64,000 bases of DNA from Gordionus sp. m RMFG-2023 (lineage: Eukaryota > Nematomorpha > Gordioida > Chordodea > Parachordodidae): contig NC_088776.1 of the NCBI RefSeq assembly GCF_954871325.1, forward strand, positions 50,176,569 through 50,240,568. Reading direction: 5' to 3'. The notes under the pieces are model-generated. The model made no database searches, was not told the origin of the DNA, and saw only the letters and a list, made by a program, of their open reading frames with translations. Positions within the stretch are counted from its first letter, which is position 1. Every line of letters begins with the position of its first letter. This document shows, one piece after another, positions 45,961 to 58,930 of this stretch. A program made the translations under genes and the position numbers.

Positions 45961-47920
45961 ATAATATATGTTAAATGATAAGGGTCTTTTTACATTTTAA
46001 TAAATTTTGGTATCTGGCAGTATATAAAAATTGTAAAATCACGATTTGCTCGGTATTGCCTTTGGTAGTAAGCATCATTAACCGTTTTAAATCTTATATT
46101 TTTTTAAAAAACAAACACCACTCAGTTAAATTGAAACTATATCGTTTTGTAGTAGTTTTTTTTTTTTTAATTTTTATCTCCCACCAAATAAGGCCTATTA
46201 TTGATTATGATTTTAAATATTACATATAAAAAAAATATTTTACTCTCATGAGCCTGTAATTTAATATAAGATGAAAACAAACTAATAATATTATTGAAAC
46301 TAAAATTTAAAAAATTAAATATTGAATCATAAATTTTTTAAATGTTAATAAATTATATGTAAAATCAGCTAATTGATAACCAGAATTGAACCGTAATGAT
46401 TTACTATTTTTTTTAAACCTAAGATACGTAACCCTAACATTTATACATAATAGTATTTCCCTATAAACAGAGTTGAGTAAGATACTCTGGAAATTTATCT
46501 GCATTTTTTTTAAATCATACGTAAAATACAATTCGTTATGCTAGTAACTTGTATAAAATACAATTAGTTTTAAAAAAATATATTAAATATATATAAAATA
46601 TGACTGAGGTGTTTATCCTAATATATCCAAATATACTCATGGAAAAAAAATTAATGTTCATTTAATGATGGCAAATCTATTTTTTTTTTAAAGTTTTATA
46701 TGTAAACGCCATCTGTGAGGAAGATTTTTAACCAAGCCCATCAATGAAAATAGTCGCTCTACTGCGTAAGAAGGTAATATTTGATCATTCGATGTCAAGC
46801 CAATCACCTCACAGCCCAAGCTCTTTCAATTTTTAAAAAAGAAAATTTTGCTTATTAGCAATTATACCGGTGATAATAGGGATTATAGGTAGCTTTTTCT
46901 AAAACATATTCCAATGTTAAATAACTACTTTACAATTAAAAGCTAGGTCAATATGTGATAATTATGAGGAAAATATTCAAAATGAATATGGCCAGTAGAG
47001 AGTTTTAAATTAACATTTCAAAATGAGCAGGAGCTCCAATTTTTCAAATTTTTCCCAATTAATTCGTTTACTATTTTTATATCAAAAATATCTCGATAAC
47101 TGTATAAAAAATAGATGGCGCTATATAAGAACGTTTCCATGTGATAAAAGGCTTGTTTATTGTTTACAATTTTAAGGATAATAGCTGAATTTTAGTAATA
47201 TATGTATTTTTTTTTAAAAAAATTTATTTATTTTATAAAATATGGATAAAATTAAATTATATATATAAATCGAATAATATTCGTTTTTATACGAAACGAA
47301 TATTAAAAAACCAATTAACTATATTTTCAACTATTATCAATTTATTAGAATTATGAATTTAAATTTTAAAAAATTATGAATTTGACATTTGAAAAGAAAA
47401 GAAAAAAGTGAAACCGTTCAAAGCTATATTTCAAAATACCTCAAAATGCAATGCAAGCTAATAGTTTAGTTTGAAGTGGTAGCTTTTGCAAAATGTATTT
47501 CGCTATTGCACAACTGTACCTCTAAACAAGCATACATTATCAATTTATATGGGTAATGATATATACGACGCCAGTCAATATATAGAGATTTTGGAAACAA
47601 CTCTCCAATTGTATTAAAATGCAATAATATAAGACCAATTAATTATATGATAAAGTATTTACAAATCGCTCAAACAGGATATAATAATAAATATTTTTGC
47701 AAAAATTTCAAAACATTGAAAAATATCTTTTAAAATTTAATAAATTAATATCATTTTAATAAATAATAATTCTCAATATAAATTTAATTATATTAATTGC
47801 ATAACTTTGTGTATATGCATTCATTTTAAATTTGATGCATCATATATTTTTTACTTGAATAGTGGCTTGATAAATATATTATATACGAAAAAAATAAAAT
47901 AAGTATAAAGTTGAAAGTAG
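45961..47920. other. No gene recognised
   Basis: AT-rich. Frames of 74-84 codons at 45975-46229 and 46307-46531 have no motif and AT-driven composition. Confidence 0.45.
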
Positions 47921-47924
47921 AGAT

Positions 47925-48190
47925 GGCTATGGCCCGGTCCAAAAACTTAACCACAAAAAAAATTAGACTGAGTCGAGCCAGACAATTAGTGCAAATTTTT
48001 TTAGACTAGGTGAGAAATTTTCTAGAAAAGTTAATGCCCCTTCATAAAAAATTATTACAGGCTGGGTAGACGTGGATAACTTGTACAAAAATTTTTATGA
48101 TCATGCCAAAAACCCTTTTCAAAAATTTTCCATGAGCCAGTCTAGGCTGACCATTAGTCAGATGCAAGGGCCCTAACCTAAGAAAAATTA
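47925..48190. repeat. GGCCCGG-family repeat, diverged
   Basis: AGAGATGGCTATGGCCCGG at the left, then GAGTCGAGCCAGACA, ACAGGCTGGGTAGACG and CAAGGGCCCTAACC, spaced as in other family members. Confidence 0.5.
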
Positions 48191-48300
48191 TGAGGCCATT
48201 GATAAAAATATGTAAACTTTTTGGTTTCAATAACGAACTAACGTAGACATGATTGACTAATAACTTTAAATGTGAATAACTCTAAAACTACAATTCAGAT

Positions 48301-48496
48301 TAGCGTTATTAAACGGCTCAATTTTTAAAAACGCTAACTGAATATTTTAGTCAATATATATTACGCAAGCCACGAAATTTCGTTAGATGTCAAAACTTTT
48401 CTGCCACCTATTAGCAAAATCTCCAGACTTGTGAAATATTCCTGGATAAAATATTGGATTAGCCGCTTTTAAAAACCGAGCCGTTTAACAACACTA
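48301..48496 (+). repeat. Palindromic MITE, full length
   Basis: Begins TAGCGTTATTAAACGGCTC and ends GAGCCGTTTAACAACACTAA, 196 bp, with ACGCTAACTGAATATT answering AATATTGGATTAGCC. Confidence 0.75.
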
Positions 48497-49578
48497 ATTC
48501 CAATTCATTTTGAAATATAAATTTTCTACTCGTCATAAAATGGTCCATAATGATAAATTCAACTTTATTATCTATTTTATCCTTTCCAGGAATATCACAA
48601 AATTCTGGGAATTTTTTTTATTAAAGTCTTTATTATTAATTTATATATCCTTTCCAATAATTTTATGTTCTCATTAGGATAAATTTATAGATTTATTAAT
48701 CAATTTATAATATTCTTAACTTCAAATTTTCTATGGAGTAGGGGGTAAGTTTAATTTATTTTTATTTTATTTTTCCTCTTTTCCTGGATGGAAAAATGCA
48801 TGTGTTTGAGAGAGTGAAAATTAAATTGGAACAAGATAATTTGAGAAAATAGAAGAGATAAATAGCTAGATAATTGGATTATAATAAAACAAAATAAATT
48901 CAAGAAGGGATTGTATTATGATAAAATTTATACTAAATTAATAGTGAAATGGGCCTCAGTGATTTTAAATTTAATAAGTAATAAATCAATGTAATTTTAA
49001 CTAAAAATAATATATGAATATAAATTTATAAATATACCAGGCAATGTAAAATAATATCTAGCATGAAAAACTGTGGCCGGTATAACAGGCTAGCATAATA
49101 AATACATATAAAGTTAAATTATTCTTGTTAATCATCTGCTTTTTATAAATTAGGTGGCTATCATGCAAATTCATTTGGAAAAAAAGAAGTCAAAACAAAT
49201 CCAATTAAAAAGATTAACATGTTTGAAGTTAGTCCCAACATATAAGTTTGAACAAAGCAGCAAGATTAACAAACTAAGGAATATCTACACTTATATATTT
49301 ATCATATTTTATAGGGATGAACCAATAGTTCCTATTAAGATCAGTGTAATTTAAATTTAGGGTTCTTAGTATTAACAATAAATTAGAGGTGTATTCTAAA
49401 CTCAGTATAATAGAGTTTAAGTATAACATATGAAGCTTGAATTACAATAATATAAGACAATAAAAGCAAATAATAGTATCTAATTTTTTATATAATATTT
49501 ATTTTAATTAAATAAAAGTGTAGGCAGCTTTGGAAATCACCAATCACATTTTTAGGATATTGTTAGATAAAATACTTA
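48497..49578. other. No gene recognised
   Basis: AT-rich. A 66-codon Lys-rich frame at 49154-49354 has no recognisable homology. Confidence 0.4.
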
Positions 49579-49780
49579 TGTTGTTAAAAAGTCCAATTTG
49601 GATCAATTTTTCAAAATGGCCCAATTAAGATTTTAGCTAAATAATAGTATGTGAGCATCGAGATGTCCTAGCATTCAGCTATGAGCAAAATCTTTAGGAT
49701 TCATAATGTTATTTTGGCTATAATCTTTATCAGGCTGTTTTTTTTAAATCGACCCAAATCAGTCTTTTTACCAGAACTAT
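49579..49780 (+). repeat. Palindromic MITE, diverged
   Basis: Begins TGTTGTTAAAAAGTCC; ends CAGTCTTTTTACCAGAACTA; the TGAGCAAAATCTTTAGGATT core is recognisable. Confidence 0.55.
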
Positions 49781-50289
49781 AAAATAATTATTTTGATAAA
49801 AATATTTAAAATAAAAAATATGGCACAAGCATATATGTGTGGAAAAATTAATTTGTCCTTTAAGGACAGCATATTGAAAATTTTATTACATTTATAATAT
49901 ATGGCTCAATCATAATAATCAAATAATACTTTAAAATAGAATCACATTCACAAGTATATATATTAAAATATGGTAAATAAAAAATTAACCTGTATGGAAA
50001 ATATTTTAGTGTGCAAATAACCCAAATAAGTGATATTGATGATAAAGCCAATAATGAGAAAAATTTGTTATTTCGCTTGTTGCCATTATGATATAGGCAC
50101 CACACCATTTAGTATAATATATAATTTAAATTTTGATTTTGAAGTGGGAATCATAAATGAATAACAAATTTTATAAGGTTAATATAGATGGCGGATTAGA
50201 TTTGTCATCATCTCGGTCGAAGTTTTCTTGAAGTGGGAAAACATAACATTATTTAAAGGTGTTAATATATTCTAAAAATGGTTTAAATG

Positions 50290-50390
50290 ATGATTTAATA
50301 TAGTATCAGAGTGATGCATTGCCTAAAAATTAGTCGGGGGGGGGGGGGGGGGGGCTATATTTTTTTTATATTCACAAAAAATACGATAGA
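50290..50390 (+). repeat. Poly-G repeat unit
   Basis: AGTATCAGAGTGATGCATTG, then about 19 G (50336-50354), then a TATATTTTTTTTATATT stretch. The same flanks surround the G-run at 59575-59586, so both are copies of one repeat. Confidence 0.55.
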
Positions 50391-51088
50391 TATAAATTTG
50401 ATTTTTTTATTGCGAATATGAATAAATTTTCTATTTATATTATATTTTAAAAATAATATCATAAATTTAATACCACCGTATCTATACATCGTATTTCTTC
50501 TTTTTCTCTGGGTTGCATTTTTTAATATGATTCTTTATCCATATTTTGCCATATGGATCTGGAATTTTCTCTGATATAGAAGGTATTTGACAAATATTTT
50601 ACTCTAAAATTTGTTTGATTATCTAGTGTTGTTTAATTGATGGGTGGGATCGGCTCCCCGAAAACCCAGCAAGGTTTGAAGTAGAAAAAAAACGATCTTA
50701 AACCCGAGCCAACCCATTTAGCCATAGAGCAGACTCTACTCAACCCAATGGGATTCATGAGCCCTAATATATCGGCTTGCAAGGGGGGCCTGATCAGTCT
50801 GCTGGTCAGTCCGATGGTTGGTCTGCCGATGGGTATGTTCGATGGGTAACAAAATAATATAGAAAATAAAACTAGTTTGTTTTAATCCGGATTTAGAGTT
50901 TTTGATATTATAAAGATGTTTTAAAATATTTGGTTCTAGTAATAAAAGCAAATTTTTTCAAAACTATGTTTTATGCCTAATTAAAAGTTTTTGATACTTG
51001 AAAAAAGTTCTAAAACCATTAGGTCTATTATTAAATTGGCATTGATAAAATTTTAACCCACAAGGAAAAAATTATGATAAATTTTTAA

Positions 51089-51939
51089 GGTATCAGATTA
51101 AATCATGGGGAAATTTTTGGGGAAATTTTTATATATTATTTTTTTTTATTTATTTTTTTTTAATATTTTTTTTTTGTTTATTTTTTTTAAAATATATTTT
51201 TTTATTTATTATTTTTTTTAAATTTAAAAAAAATCTTAAGTATATTTAAGAATTTAGAAAAAAAGAGTATATTTAAGTTAGAAAAAAAGAGTATATTTAA
51301 GAATTTAGAAAAAAAGAGTATATTTAAGAATTTAGAAATAAGAGTATATTTAAGAATTTAGATTTAGAAAAAAAGAGTATATTTAAGAATTTAGAAAAAA
51401 AGAGTATATTTAAGAATTTAGAAAAAAAAGTATATTTAAGAATTTAGAAAAACAGAGTATATTTAAGAATTTAATAAAAATATTTATACTAAATAATTAA
51501 TCAATTTATTTGAATAAACATAACATATATACAATGATAATATAGATATATATATTTTTAAGGAAAAACAAAAATAGTTCTATATAAATTTATATCATTT
51601 AAAAATTTAATGAATTTATTTATATTAGACCTATTTTTAATATTACGGAAATAAGAATATTCACATAAATATAAATGAGAAAAAGATTTTTTTCCATTTC
51701 TTGGGATGCTTGCCTTAAGATCCCTCCAGCAACGTTCAATACTCCACACGATATTTATTTATCAAAAAAAAAATCTAAAAATACGCCAAATTCAAAAATT
51801 TCTACCAAAATCCAGACAATCTAAAAAAAATAAATAAAAAATTTTAAAAAAAAATAAATATTAAAAAAAAATAAATAAAAATAAATATTAAAAAAAAAAA
51901 ATAATATATGAAAATTTTCCCATGATTTAATCTGTTACC
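51089..51939 (-). mobile_element. Merlin/ISXO2-like element, 851 bp, with 8-bp target duplication
   Basis: Terminal inverted repeats start GGTATCAGATTAAATCATGG (left) and, in reverse, GGTAACAGATTAAATCATGG (right), continuing as complementary T-rich and A-rich arms of about 150 bp. Flanks are ATTTTTAA on both sides (51081-51088, 51940-51947); 8-9 bp is the Merlin duplication length. On the minus strand 51558-51749 encodes IERCWRDLKASIPRNGKKSF with HLYLCEYSYFRN, the C-terminal motif of IS1595/ISXO2-type transposases. The N-terminal part is missing, so the copy is non-autonomous. Confidence 0.75.
51240..51475 (+). repeat. 27-bp minisatellite inside the Merlin-like element
   Basis: Nine units starting GTATATTTAAGAATTTAG followed by A-rich sequence ending in AAGA. 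Unit length is mainly 27 bp, with indel variants. Confidence 0.85.
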
Positions 51940-52250
51940 ATTTTTAAACTATATTTTAAGCTTAGTTTAAAGCTTTAGTTACTAGAAAAATGTTCTTAAA
52001 TCTCTGGGTCTACTAATAATTGGCACTGACATTAAATTTTAGCCCACAAGGAAAAACAAATTATGAAAAATTTTTAAAACTAGGTTTTAAAATTAATTAA
52101 AAGTTTTTTTGATTCTAGAAAGATGTTCTAAAACATTTGGGTCTAGTTATAAATTGGCACTGCTATCAAGTTTTACTATGAGAAAAATATAATAAATTTT
52201 TTTTAAATTTATTTAGCCTAGTTAAAAGTTTTTAATACTTAAGATTAAAT

Positions 52251-53410
52251 GTATTGGATGCTATCATGACTATTGATTTATATATGTGAGCAACAACAAA
52301 ATTGTAAATTTTGTAAAGATGATGTTTACACCCATCTGTTGTGAAATATTTATGTTTAGTAAAATTTTAAAATACATAGAATAAAATGTGAACATAAAAA
52401 GAATAACAGAATTACCCAAAATGTTAAGATAACAATAGTAAAAACAAAAATTATTACAGTTGAATTTAAAATTATGCTAGAAAAAAAATGAATTAATGCA
52501 TTTAGGAATTTCCTTATGATATAAAAAAATAAGGCAAGGGATTAGGTGAGAATATTTTTGGAAAATTGTCACCATGTATATCCAAACCATGAATAATAAA
52601 TCTTGGGCGTAATTCATTCATCAGTCAAGATCTGATAGATATCATTGGGTCTTTTTAATGGAATAAAGAAAATGGTCTTTTACCATAACTTTGATGGTTG
52701 CATAATAAAATATAGCTGAAGATAATTTCTTGGAAAAGGCTATTAAGAATCTCAAATTATAACTCCAAAACTTAAAAAATTTTCTAGCTCTTCTATATTA
52801 AGGACTAAAGTTTAAGCCTAATTTATAATTCTTTCGTTAATTTAGAAATGATTTTAAAAAATTATAATAGGTGCTAATTCAAAAGAAATTCATTTTATAA
52901 CATTTTTAGTATATATTAAATTAAAAGCTTTTGTCAATATGCATCAAGTAATTAAAGAATATTTGCAAATTTATAAAAATATAAAACTGTACAAATTTTT
53001 TAAAAATAAATAAATAAATTGATTCAAAAGCAATGCACGCCCAAAATTTAACTTGAGAAAGTTAAGATGTGCAATATAAATTAAAATTCACTCATTTTGG
53101 TTTTAGCCCATTTACCTTTTCTCTCATTTGTTTTATATTGCTATATTACTAATATTTTTATCAAGCAAAAATTGAAACTCCTGTAATTAATATTTTTACA
53201 TCTTCTTTAATTTTCTTAACTTCTATGCAATATTATAAACTTGACCATCTTATCAAAATAATAGCCATTAGAATCAGGAATCATCAATTTTTTAGAAATT
53301 AAAAATTATTGGTTGCTGATTAAATAACCGAATGTATATTTAAATTTGTTGTCAACATCTTTGTAAATTATATTGATTGAGAATGGTGCGAAAGCAAAAA
53401 AAAATTTAGT
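52251..53410. other. No gene recognised
   Basis: AT-rich, no frame with a motif on either strand. Confidence 0.4.
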
Positions 53411-53499
53411 ATTTTTTCCTTGCTAATAGGCATATGGCACCGAAAAGGAAGTCATTGGAAAGAGATTTCGGTGATCCAGACAAGAGGTCTGCATTGGGG

Positions 53500-53700
53500 G
53501 GTTTGGACCAAAAGCCCGCTCATCCAATGTTTTATAAAAATTTTAACCCGCCCGCCCAGCCAGCCCATAGTTTTCAAAAAAAAGCCCATTTGTTTAAAAT
53601 TCTTTACCCGCCCGGCCGCCCATTAGTCTAAAATTTTTTACCCGCCCACTCATTATTTATAAAAAATTTTTAACCCAAGCCCGCTTTAGCCCCTGAAGCA
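53500..53700. repeat. CCCGCCC-rich repeat
   Basis: Blocks AAGCCCGCTCATCC, ACCCGCCCGCCCAGCC, TACCCGCCCGGCCGCCC, ACCCGCCCACTC and AAGCCCGCTTTAGCCCC, each preceded by AAATTTTT-type spacers. Two overlapping 65-68 codon frames here are repeat translations. Confidence 0.6.
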
Positions 53701-53782
53701 AAAAAATTTTTTTTAAATGGAATCTGAAACCCTTGAAGTAAAAATAAATTTTTTTGATTGCCCCCTGAAAGATTTCTTTTAA

Positions 53783-55579
53783 AATTCTATTAAGTAAAAT
53801 ATAGATTTAAATTTATTATTTAAAAATTAATAAGACTATCTAAATATTTATTTTCACTGTCAGCAAGCAATCAAATTTTGTGTTAAAAATAGAATATCAA
53901 TATCACCACGCACTAAATATTAATTTAGCATTAACAGTTGAAGTTTAATTGACTATTATTATTATTTAAATTATTTTATAACACTAATTAAATAAATATA
54001 ATCATTTATTAATTGAAAACTAAAAAATTTAATATTGTAATTAGCAGAGTTCAACATGACTAATCAACCGTATATTTATTTTAAATTTTATTATCATACC
54101 TTTTCCTAAAAATATTTTCAAGCAAGGTCTCAAATAAGTATAATAAAAAGTAAGTGGACATATAGTTTATAATCCTCTGTTACATACAGTTGTTTATAAA
54201 ATATTAGATAAAATGCCACTTTTATAGACGTATTTGACAGTTATAATATATTACAGCTTATAATGAATTTTACTAATAAATGCTTTTGATAATAAATATA
54301 GTAACAATTTGCTTTCAAGTATTTTATGCCATCTATTTAGTTATAAATAATTTTAAAAATTAAACATTTTATTATTCATCCTACAATAATAGATGTAATA
54401 AATTTGATATCTTTTCTTTTCTTTTTTACGTTAGGAAAGCTATTTTTTTCTTTTTCAAAAAACAGTTTTGAGTTAAATTTTTAATACAAGTATATTTTAG
54501 ATATTTTTACAAACTACTATTATTTTAAGATATAATATACCAACTAGAGGTGGTGCGACAATATATAAAATCTTAATTGTTTCATCATGTCATTCTGATC
54601 CTTATTTTATAGTTCCAAAATGTTTCATTTCTAATATGGCATCCTAGCCGTGTACATTACTCGAGGCTTTAATATATGCACAATTATTTCTTCCTAAGAT
54701 TTTTAGTAATTTTATTTTATCAATTTATCCAATATAATAAATTCTGATATGAGTTTCTTGGCTATTACTGCAAATTAACCAGTGCTATGTAATTTAAGAT
54801 TATTACTACAATGGCTGAGAGCATATGATTGCATATTTTAGATAAACAATAATGGTCAACTGTGCAGTCGTTTATATATTATATATCATTTAAAATGGAT
54901 GATAATCTTTTAGAAATTTAATATCTCATAATAATTTTCTCGACTACTTATCTAGCTACCATCATGTCATCTAAAAGGAAGCTCTAACCACTTAATAGTT
55001 TTATGATTTGGATTGGTCGTTTATACTCTCTTCATCAAGAATTGTTGATTTGGTTTAGGCCTATAAATTTTTCCTTATTAGTCCATTCTATAAATGTGTA
55101 AAATGATAACAGAGAGTTATATTAGTTTGATAACCTTTTGTCAATGTAAGTTGCTAATAATTATATTATTTCATTATGTGGTTTTAAAAACTATTATCAA
55201 TTGAGGTATATATATGAAATAATAAATCTTTTTTATCACTTGTAATTCTTTAGACGCAAATTTTTTTATATCAGCAAATTGAAAATATTTTATACTGTAA
55301 TAAATAGATTTTGTATTAAAATATTTTATTTTTAGAAATGTTTTGTATTGTTTTAATTATTTATATGCCAGTTTATTTTGTATGCATAATATAATAAATG
55401 AGAAAATTAAAATTCAGAATAATTGTTCAGAGTTAACAAATTTAAAAAAAGTATAATATATTATTATAAAACCCGGGCTAAAGCTGGCCGAAGGCCCGCA
55501 AATTGGGGGGCATGGGGGCAAAGCTTCATAAATTTTTTTTAGTTGAGCCCCCTGATATTAAAGGCTAGCGATGCCCCTG
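53783..55579 (+). repeat. About 2-kb interspersed repeat, copy 2
   Basis: Direct-orientation partner of 1651-3612. Contains a private insertion at about 55185-55345 and lacks part of 2560-3060. It ends GGCTAGCGATGCCCCTG. Confidence 0.75.
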
Positions 55580-55640
55580 CAGACTTATATAGCAGAAGTG
55601 CATTTTTTTTGGAATGTATGAAGTCAAGAACCGTGAAAAG

Positions 55641-55824
55641 GATTACATATAGACTTGGTAGGGCCATAGGGTTCTTGTTATTGGTTTATTCTAGTTGATT
55701 CCTATTCAAAATGGACGGAGGTAGACCGTTTGGAGATTATGACTGCTTACAAACTAATTAGAAATTTGAAGTTAAATTTTTCAATATTTGAGGTATCAAG
55801 GCAAACTGTATATTATACAACGTA
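55641..55824 (+). pseudogene. Ty3/gypsy integrase core fragment
   Basis: Reads GLHIDLVGP, a TAG, then WFILVDSYSKWTEVDRLEIM and TAYKLIRNLKLNFSIF, ending at TAA 55822-55824. D-L-V-G-P and LVDSYSKWTEV are the first-Asp and following strand of retroelement integrases. Truncated upstream by the 2-kb repeat and downstream before the second Asp. Confidence 0.85.
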
Positions 55825-55844
55825 AATAATACCGAGAATTTGAG

Positions 55845-56195
55845 GTGTTTCTGTTATGTTCTACCTCCCCAACCCATCTTGTCCCGTATAACTTATTTCT
55901 TTAAGTTTTTCTCCACTTGTTTCTTCTGTTTTCCCATCGTCCTTTTTTTTTATATTGATATTATACCTTATTTTTATATTGTACTTGAAACTGGTTATGA
56001 TTGTATCGCGATATTATATAACAACATGTTATTTTTTTTCTTCTTTGTTTGATAAATTATAAAAGGTTGCAAAAAAACCTTGATTGGGGATTCTTTTTTT
56101 AATTATTTTACTGAATATTTTTTGTGTTAAATAAAATTCTTAAAGTTTTATTCTTTTTTAAATTGTGCTATTTTAACAATAAATTAAATTACTAA
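55845..56195 (+). other. LTR-like stretch
   Basis: Follows the integrase fragment directly: begins TGTTATGTTCTACCTCCCC (about 55853), T- and C-rich, with AATAAAATTC and TTTTATTC signals near 56130-56160. Position after pol and before a new ATG suggests a long terminal repeat. No second copy was found to prove it. Confidence 0.35.
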
Positions 56196-56204
56196 AATTA
56201 CCCG

Positions 56205-56492
56205 ATGATGACTAAGTTAAAACTCAACGTCAACCTACCAGAAAATCCCGGTCCCTCGAATTCTGCCGATCCCTCTCTCTATCCCCCGGTAGAACAACCC
56301 GCGGTCGTGGCCGCAAACATATCTGTTTCACCAATCAAAAAATATCACCCTCAACAGCTTATTATTCAAAGCGGAATGGACAAGTTGAAAGAACAATTTG
56401 TAAACTCAAGGAAAGATATAGCACTATGCGATATTTGGAGAACATTCTGGAAATTCCTTAAGAGATCTTTTGGATATATATCACATGAGTAA
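56205..56492 (+). CDS. Hypothetical 95-residue protein, possibly retroelement-derived
   Basis: Frame beginning MMTKLKLNVNLPENPGPSNS, Pro-rich and of clearly higher GC than its neighbours in its first half, then a charged C-terminal half ending LKRSFGYISHE and a TAA-type stop. No family recognised. It begins just after an LTR-like stretch that follows an integrase fragment, so a gag-like origin is possible but unsupported by motifs. It could also be one exon of an unknown gene. Confidence 0.35.
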   Translation: MMTKLKLNVNLPENPGPSNSADPSLYPPVEQPAVVAANISVSPIKKYHPQQLIIQSGMDKLKEQFVNSRKDIALCDIWRTFWKFLKRSFGYISHE

Positions 56493-56685
56493 ACTGTAAC
56501 ACTGCTTGATATTCTGATAAGATGATGATGAAAAGAGTTTTGATTGTGTTGATTCCCATAATAAAATAGAAAGTTCACAAAATCTATAAAAAATAAATCA
56601 CGATATAAATTTAAGAGATTTTAAAGATTTGCAACCGATTTGAATACAGAACGAAATTACAGTAGGGTAACGGAAAGGATGATTC

Positions 56686-56842
56686 TAGTGTAAAAACGGC
56701 TAACTCAATATTTAGCTCATAGATGGCACAAAGTTCCAGACATCAATAATTGGCGGAATCTCGAGGCTTAGGCAATATTTTTCTGGCACTGAATTAGCCA
56801 TTTTTAAAAATCGGCTCAAAACGAACCATTTACCAACACTAA
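56686..56842 (+). repeat. Palindromic MITE, shortened
   Basis: Begins CTAGTGTAAAAACGGC, ends AACCATTTACCAACACTA; the 5' terminal repeat is partly deleted. Confidence 0.6.
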
Positions 56843-56849
56843 TATAGAA

Positions 56850-58920
56850 ATATCAAGACATATGCTGCTCAGTTGCGAGAAAGAATAGTTTTATCACAAC
56901 TTCATAAAGCAGGGAGAAAGAATCTTGTAGAGGTGAGAGAAACTATTGATTTAACACTATAATTTTTAAATATTGTCGTATGTTCATCACGAAATCATAA
57001 GACTAAAAAAGTCTAATTGAATAGTGATTTATTATTTTGGGAACTTAAAATAGTGATATGATATTATTTTATATTTTTATAGAGTTATATATTCTAATTA
57101 TTATAATTTATCACTGACGAAGCCTGAAGTTTATTTCGGAAGCAATTTACATAAACCATACAAAAATTAAGATTTATAAATAATCAGAATTCGTCTTTGG
57201 TTTTGAATAAAATTTCGATTGATATTTAGCGCATTGAATCTATCATATTTTAAGATTTGCCAAATGATTTTAATTAAATTTTTGAGTGCAAATAAGCAGC
57301 AGATTCTTCATGCTGTTAAACTCTCAAAATATTTTTTATACCTGAAAATCCTTCTTTATCATTCCAAATATTTTTTTTCCTTGGAAATAATTGGCATGAC
57401 CACCAAGATAGAGGATAAGAAAATTCATATCCAGTGAGCCCCTCATATTTTTTTATTTATCTATAGAAAAATTACGAATGCAAGGATTGACTTCTTTTTT
57501 CAAGTTTTGAATTAGATTTGGTCTTCCTTTTTCAATAATAAAATTTTTCATAATAAATTTTCTTGAAAATAAATTCATTATTTTAAAAGGGAGGTTTTAT
57601 TTATAAAAGAAGAGTCAAAAATATAATATAAAAAAATTTTGTTCTTCTTTTATTTAATAAAAAAGATAAGTTTTTTATTTGCTTCCCCAACATTAATTTT
57701 TTAAACGTTAAATTACAAAATACACTTGCATGATTTTCTCATATTTATTAAAAAAATATATAATTGTATCTTTGATTCTCAAATGTTATATTTTTTTATC
57801 GTAATTAAAAAAAATTACAGAAAATCTATATCGTATGAGCATGATTTTTTACTTTTACTTTTATTTATCTTAAAAAATAGGCAATATTAAATATGCCCCC
57901 ATATATATTTTTTATAATGTAGTAAAAATAATTTAATTATTTATTACTTAATAAAAAATATAATATAGTAAAAAGAATATTCATTATTTTAAACCACAGT
58001 ATTAACATTTTTAACATAGTATAAAGTTTATATAAATTTTATATAAGAATATTTTAAGAAAATTTTAACGGAAAATATTTCTCTTGCTTCTATGGACGCC
58101 TTGTCATATTCATTAATTATATATAAATAGAAGAACATTTTACAAAGATTAAGTAAGCAAAATAATATTGTATAAAACTTGAGATTTACGAAACTTTTGC
58201 TATATCTGAGCAAAATACATAGACCAACTTAATATTATTTTGGTTAAAAGCTCATCTGACCTGCTTTAAAATCTATACAAATCGAACTTTTTAACAACAC
58301 TACTTCATACTATAAATTAGTGTATTTCATTAGCCACTTTTATTGAGCAGGAATGAGAAATAAAAACAAACATTTACAACATTATGCAAAATATTACATT
58401 ACTTAGTGAGGACAGTCACAATTACGTAACGTAGAGAGGGCGAAAAGTTACAATATAGATAATCAAATTTTCAAATAATTATCATTAAGCCTTCACCGGT
58501 TTAGATGACAAAACCAACTAGATCTAAAGGAATTATCATATTATATTTCAAAAAGATATAATGGAATGATAATGTGTTTCTATCTAACATTACATTTTTG
58601 AGGTGATTCAAAACTTCCAGCTTCATGTCATATGTAAAATTAAATTTTGACATTTCACAAAAAAAAATCATCATTTTCTAGGTTATTATATATGGTACTG
58701 TAGTTCTATTATGTATAATGAGACAAGGGCGTCACCATCCTTTACAATCATTTTGTTAACAAATGACCTTTTTGCTACAGGTAATTTTTTATAATCCTAC
58801 TAAATTTATTATTTCTTAATGTATTGATGTGTTATTAAAAATGCTTCATATTCATTTACATTGCAAAATTATTTTTGAAGGTAGGTATTATCGCAACTTA
58901 ATTTTTAGTTGTGCCTACTA
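56850..58920. other. No gene recognised
   Basis: AT-rich. A half copy of the palindromic MITE lies at about 58190-58302 (ends TTTTTAACAACACTA). Frames at 57219-57437 and 58028-58213 lack motifs. Confidence 0.4.
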
Positions 58921-58930
58921 TGTTAGATAA

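Larger units (their letters stand above)
50860..52250 (+). repeat. About 140-bp tandem repeat, 3-4 diverged units, split by the Merlin-like element
   Basis: Units share AGTTTTTGATACT, then a block like TTCTAAAACATTTGGGTCTA, then AAATTGGCACTGA and GCCCACAAGGAAAAA. They lie at about 50880-50950, 50975-51088, 51948-52080 and 52081-52200. The 51089-51939 element sits inside one unit. Confidence 0.65.

Noticed and set aside
51240-51475. CRISPR-like array
   Set aside because: Units abut without unique spacers and sit inside a eukaryotic transposon; it is a minisatellite.
53420-53631. Two overlapping 65-68 codon frames
   Set aside because: Translations of CCCGCCC repeat blocks in two frames; no motif.
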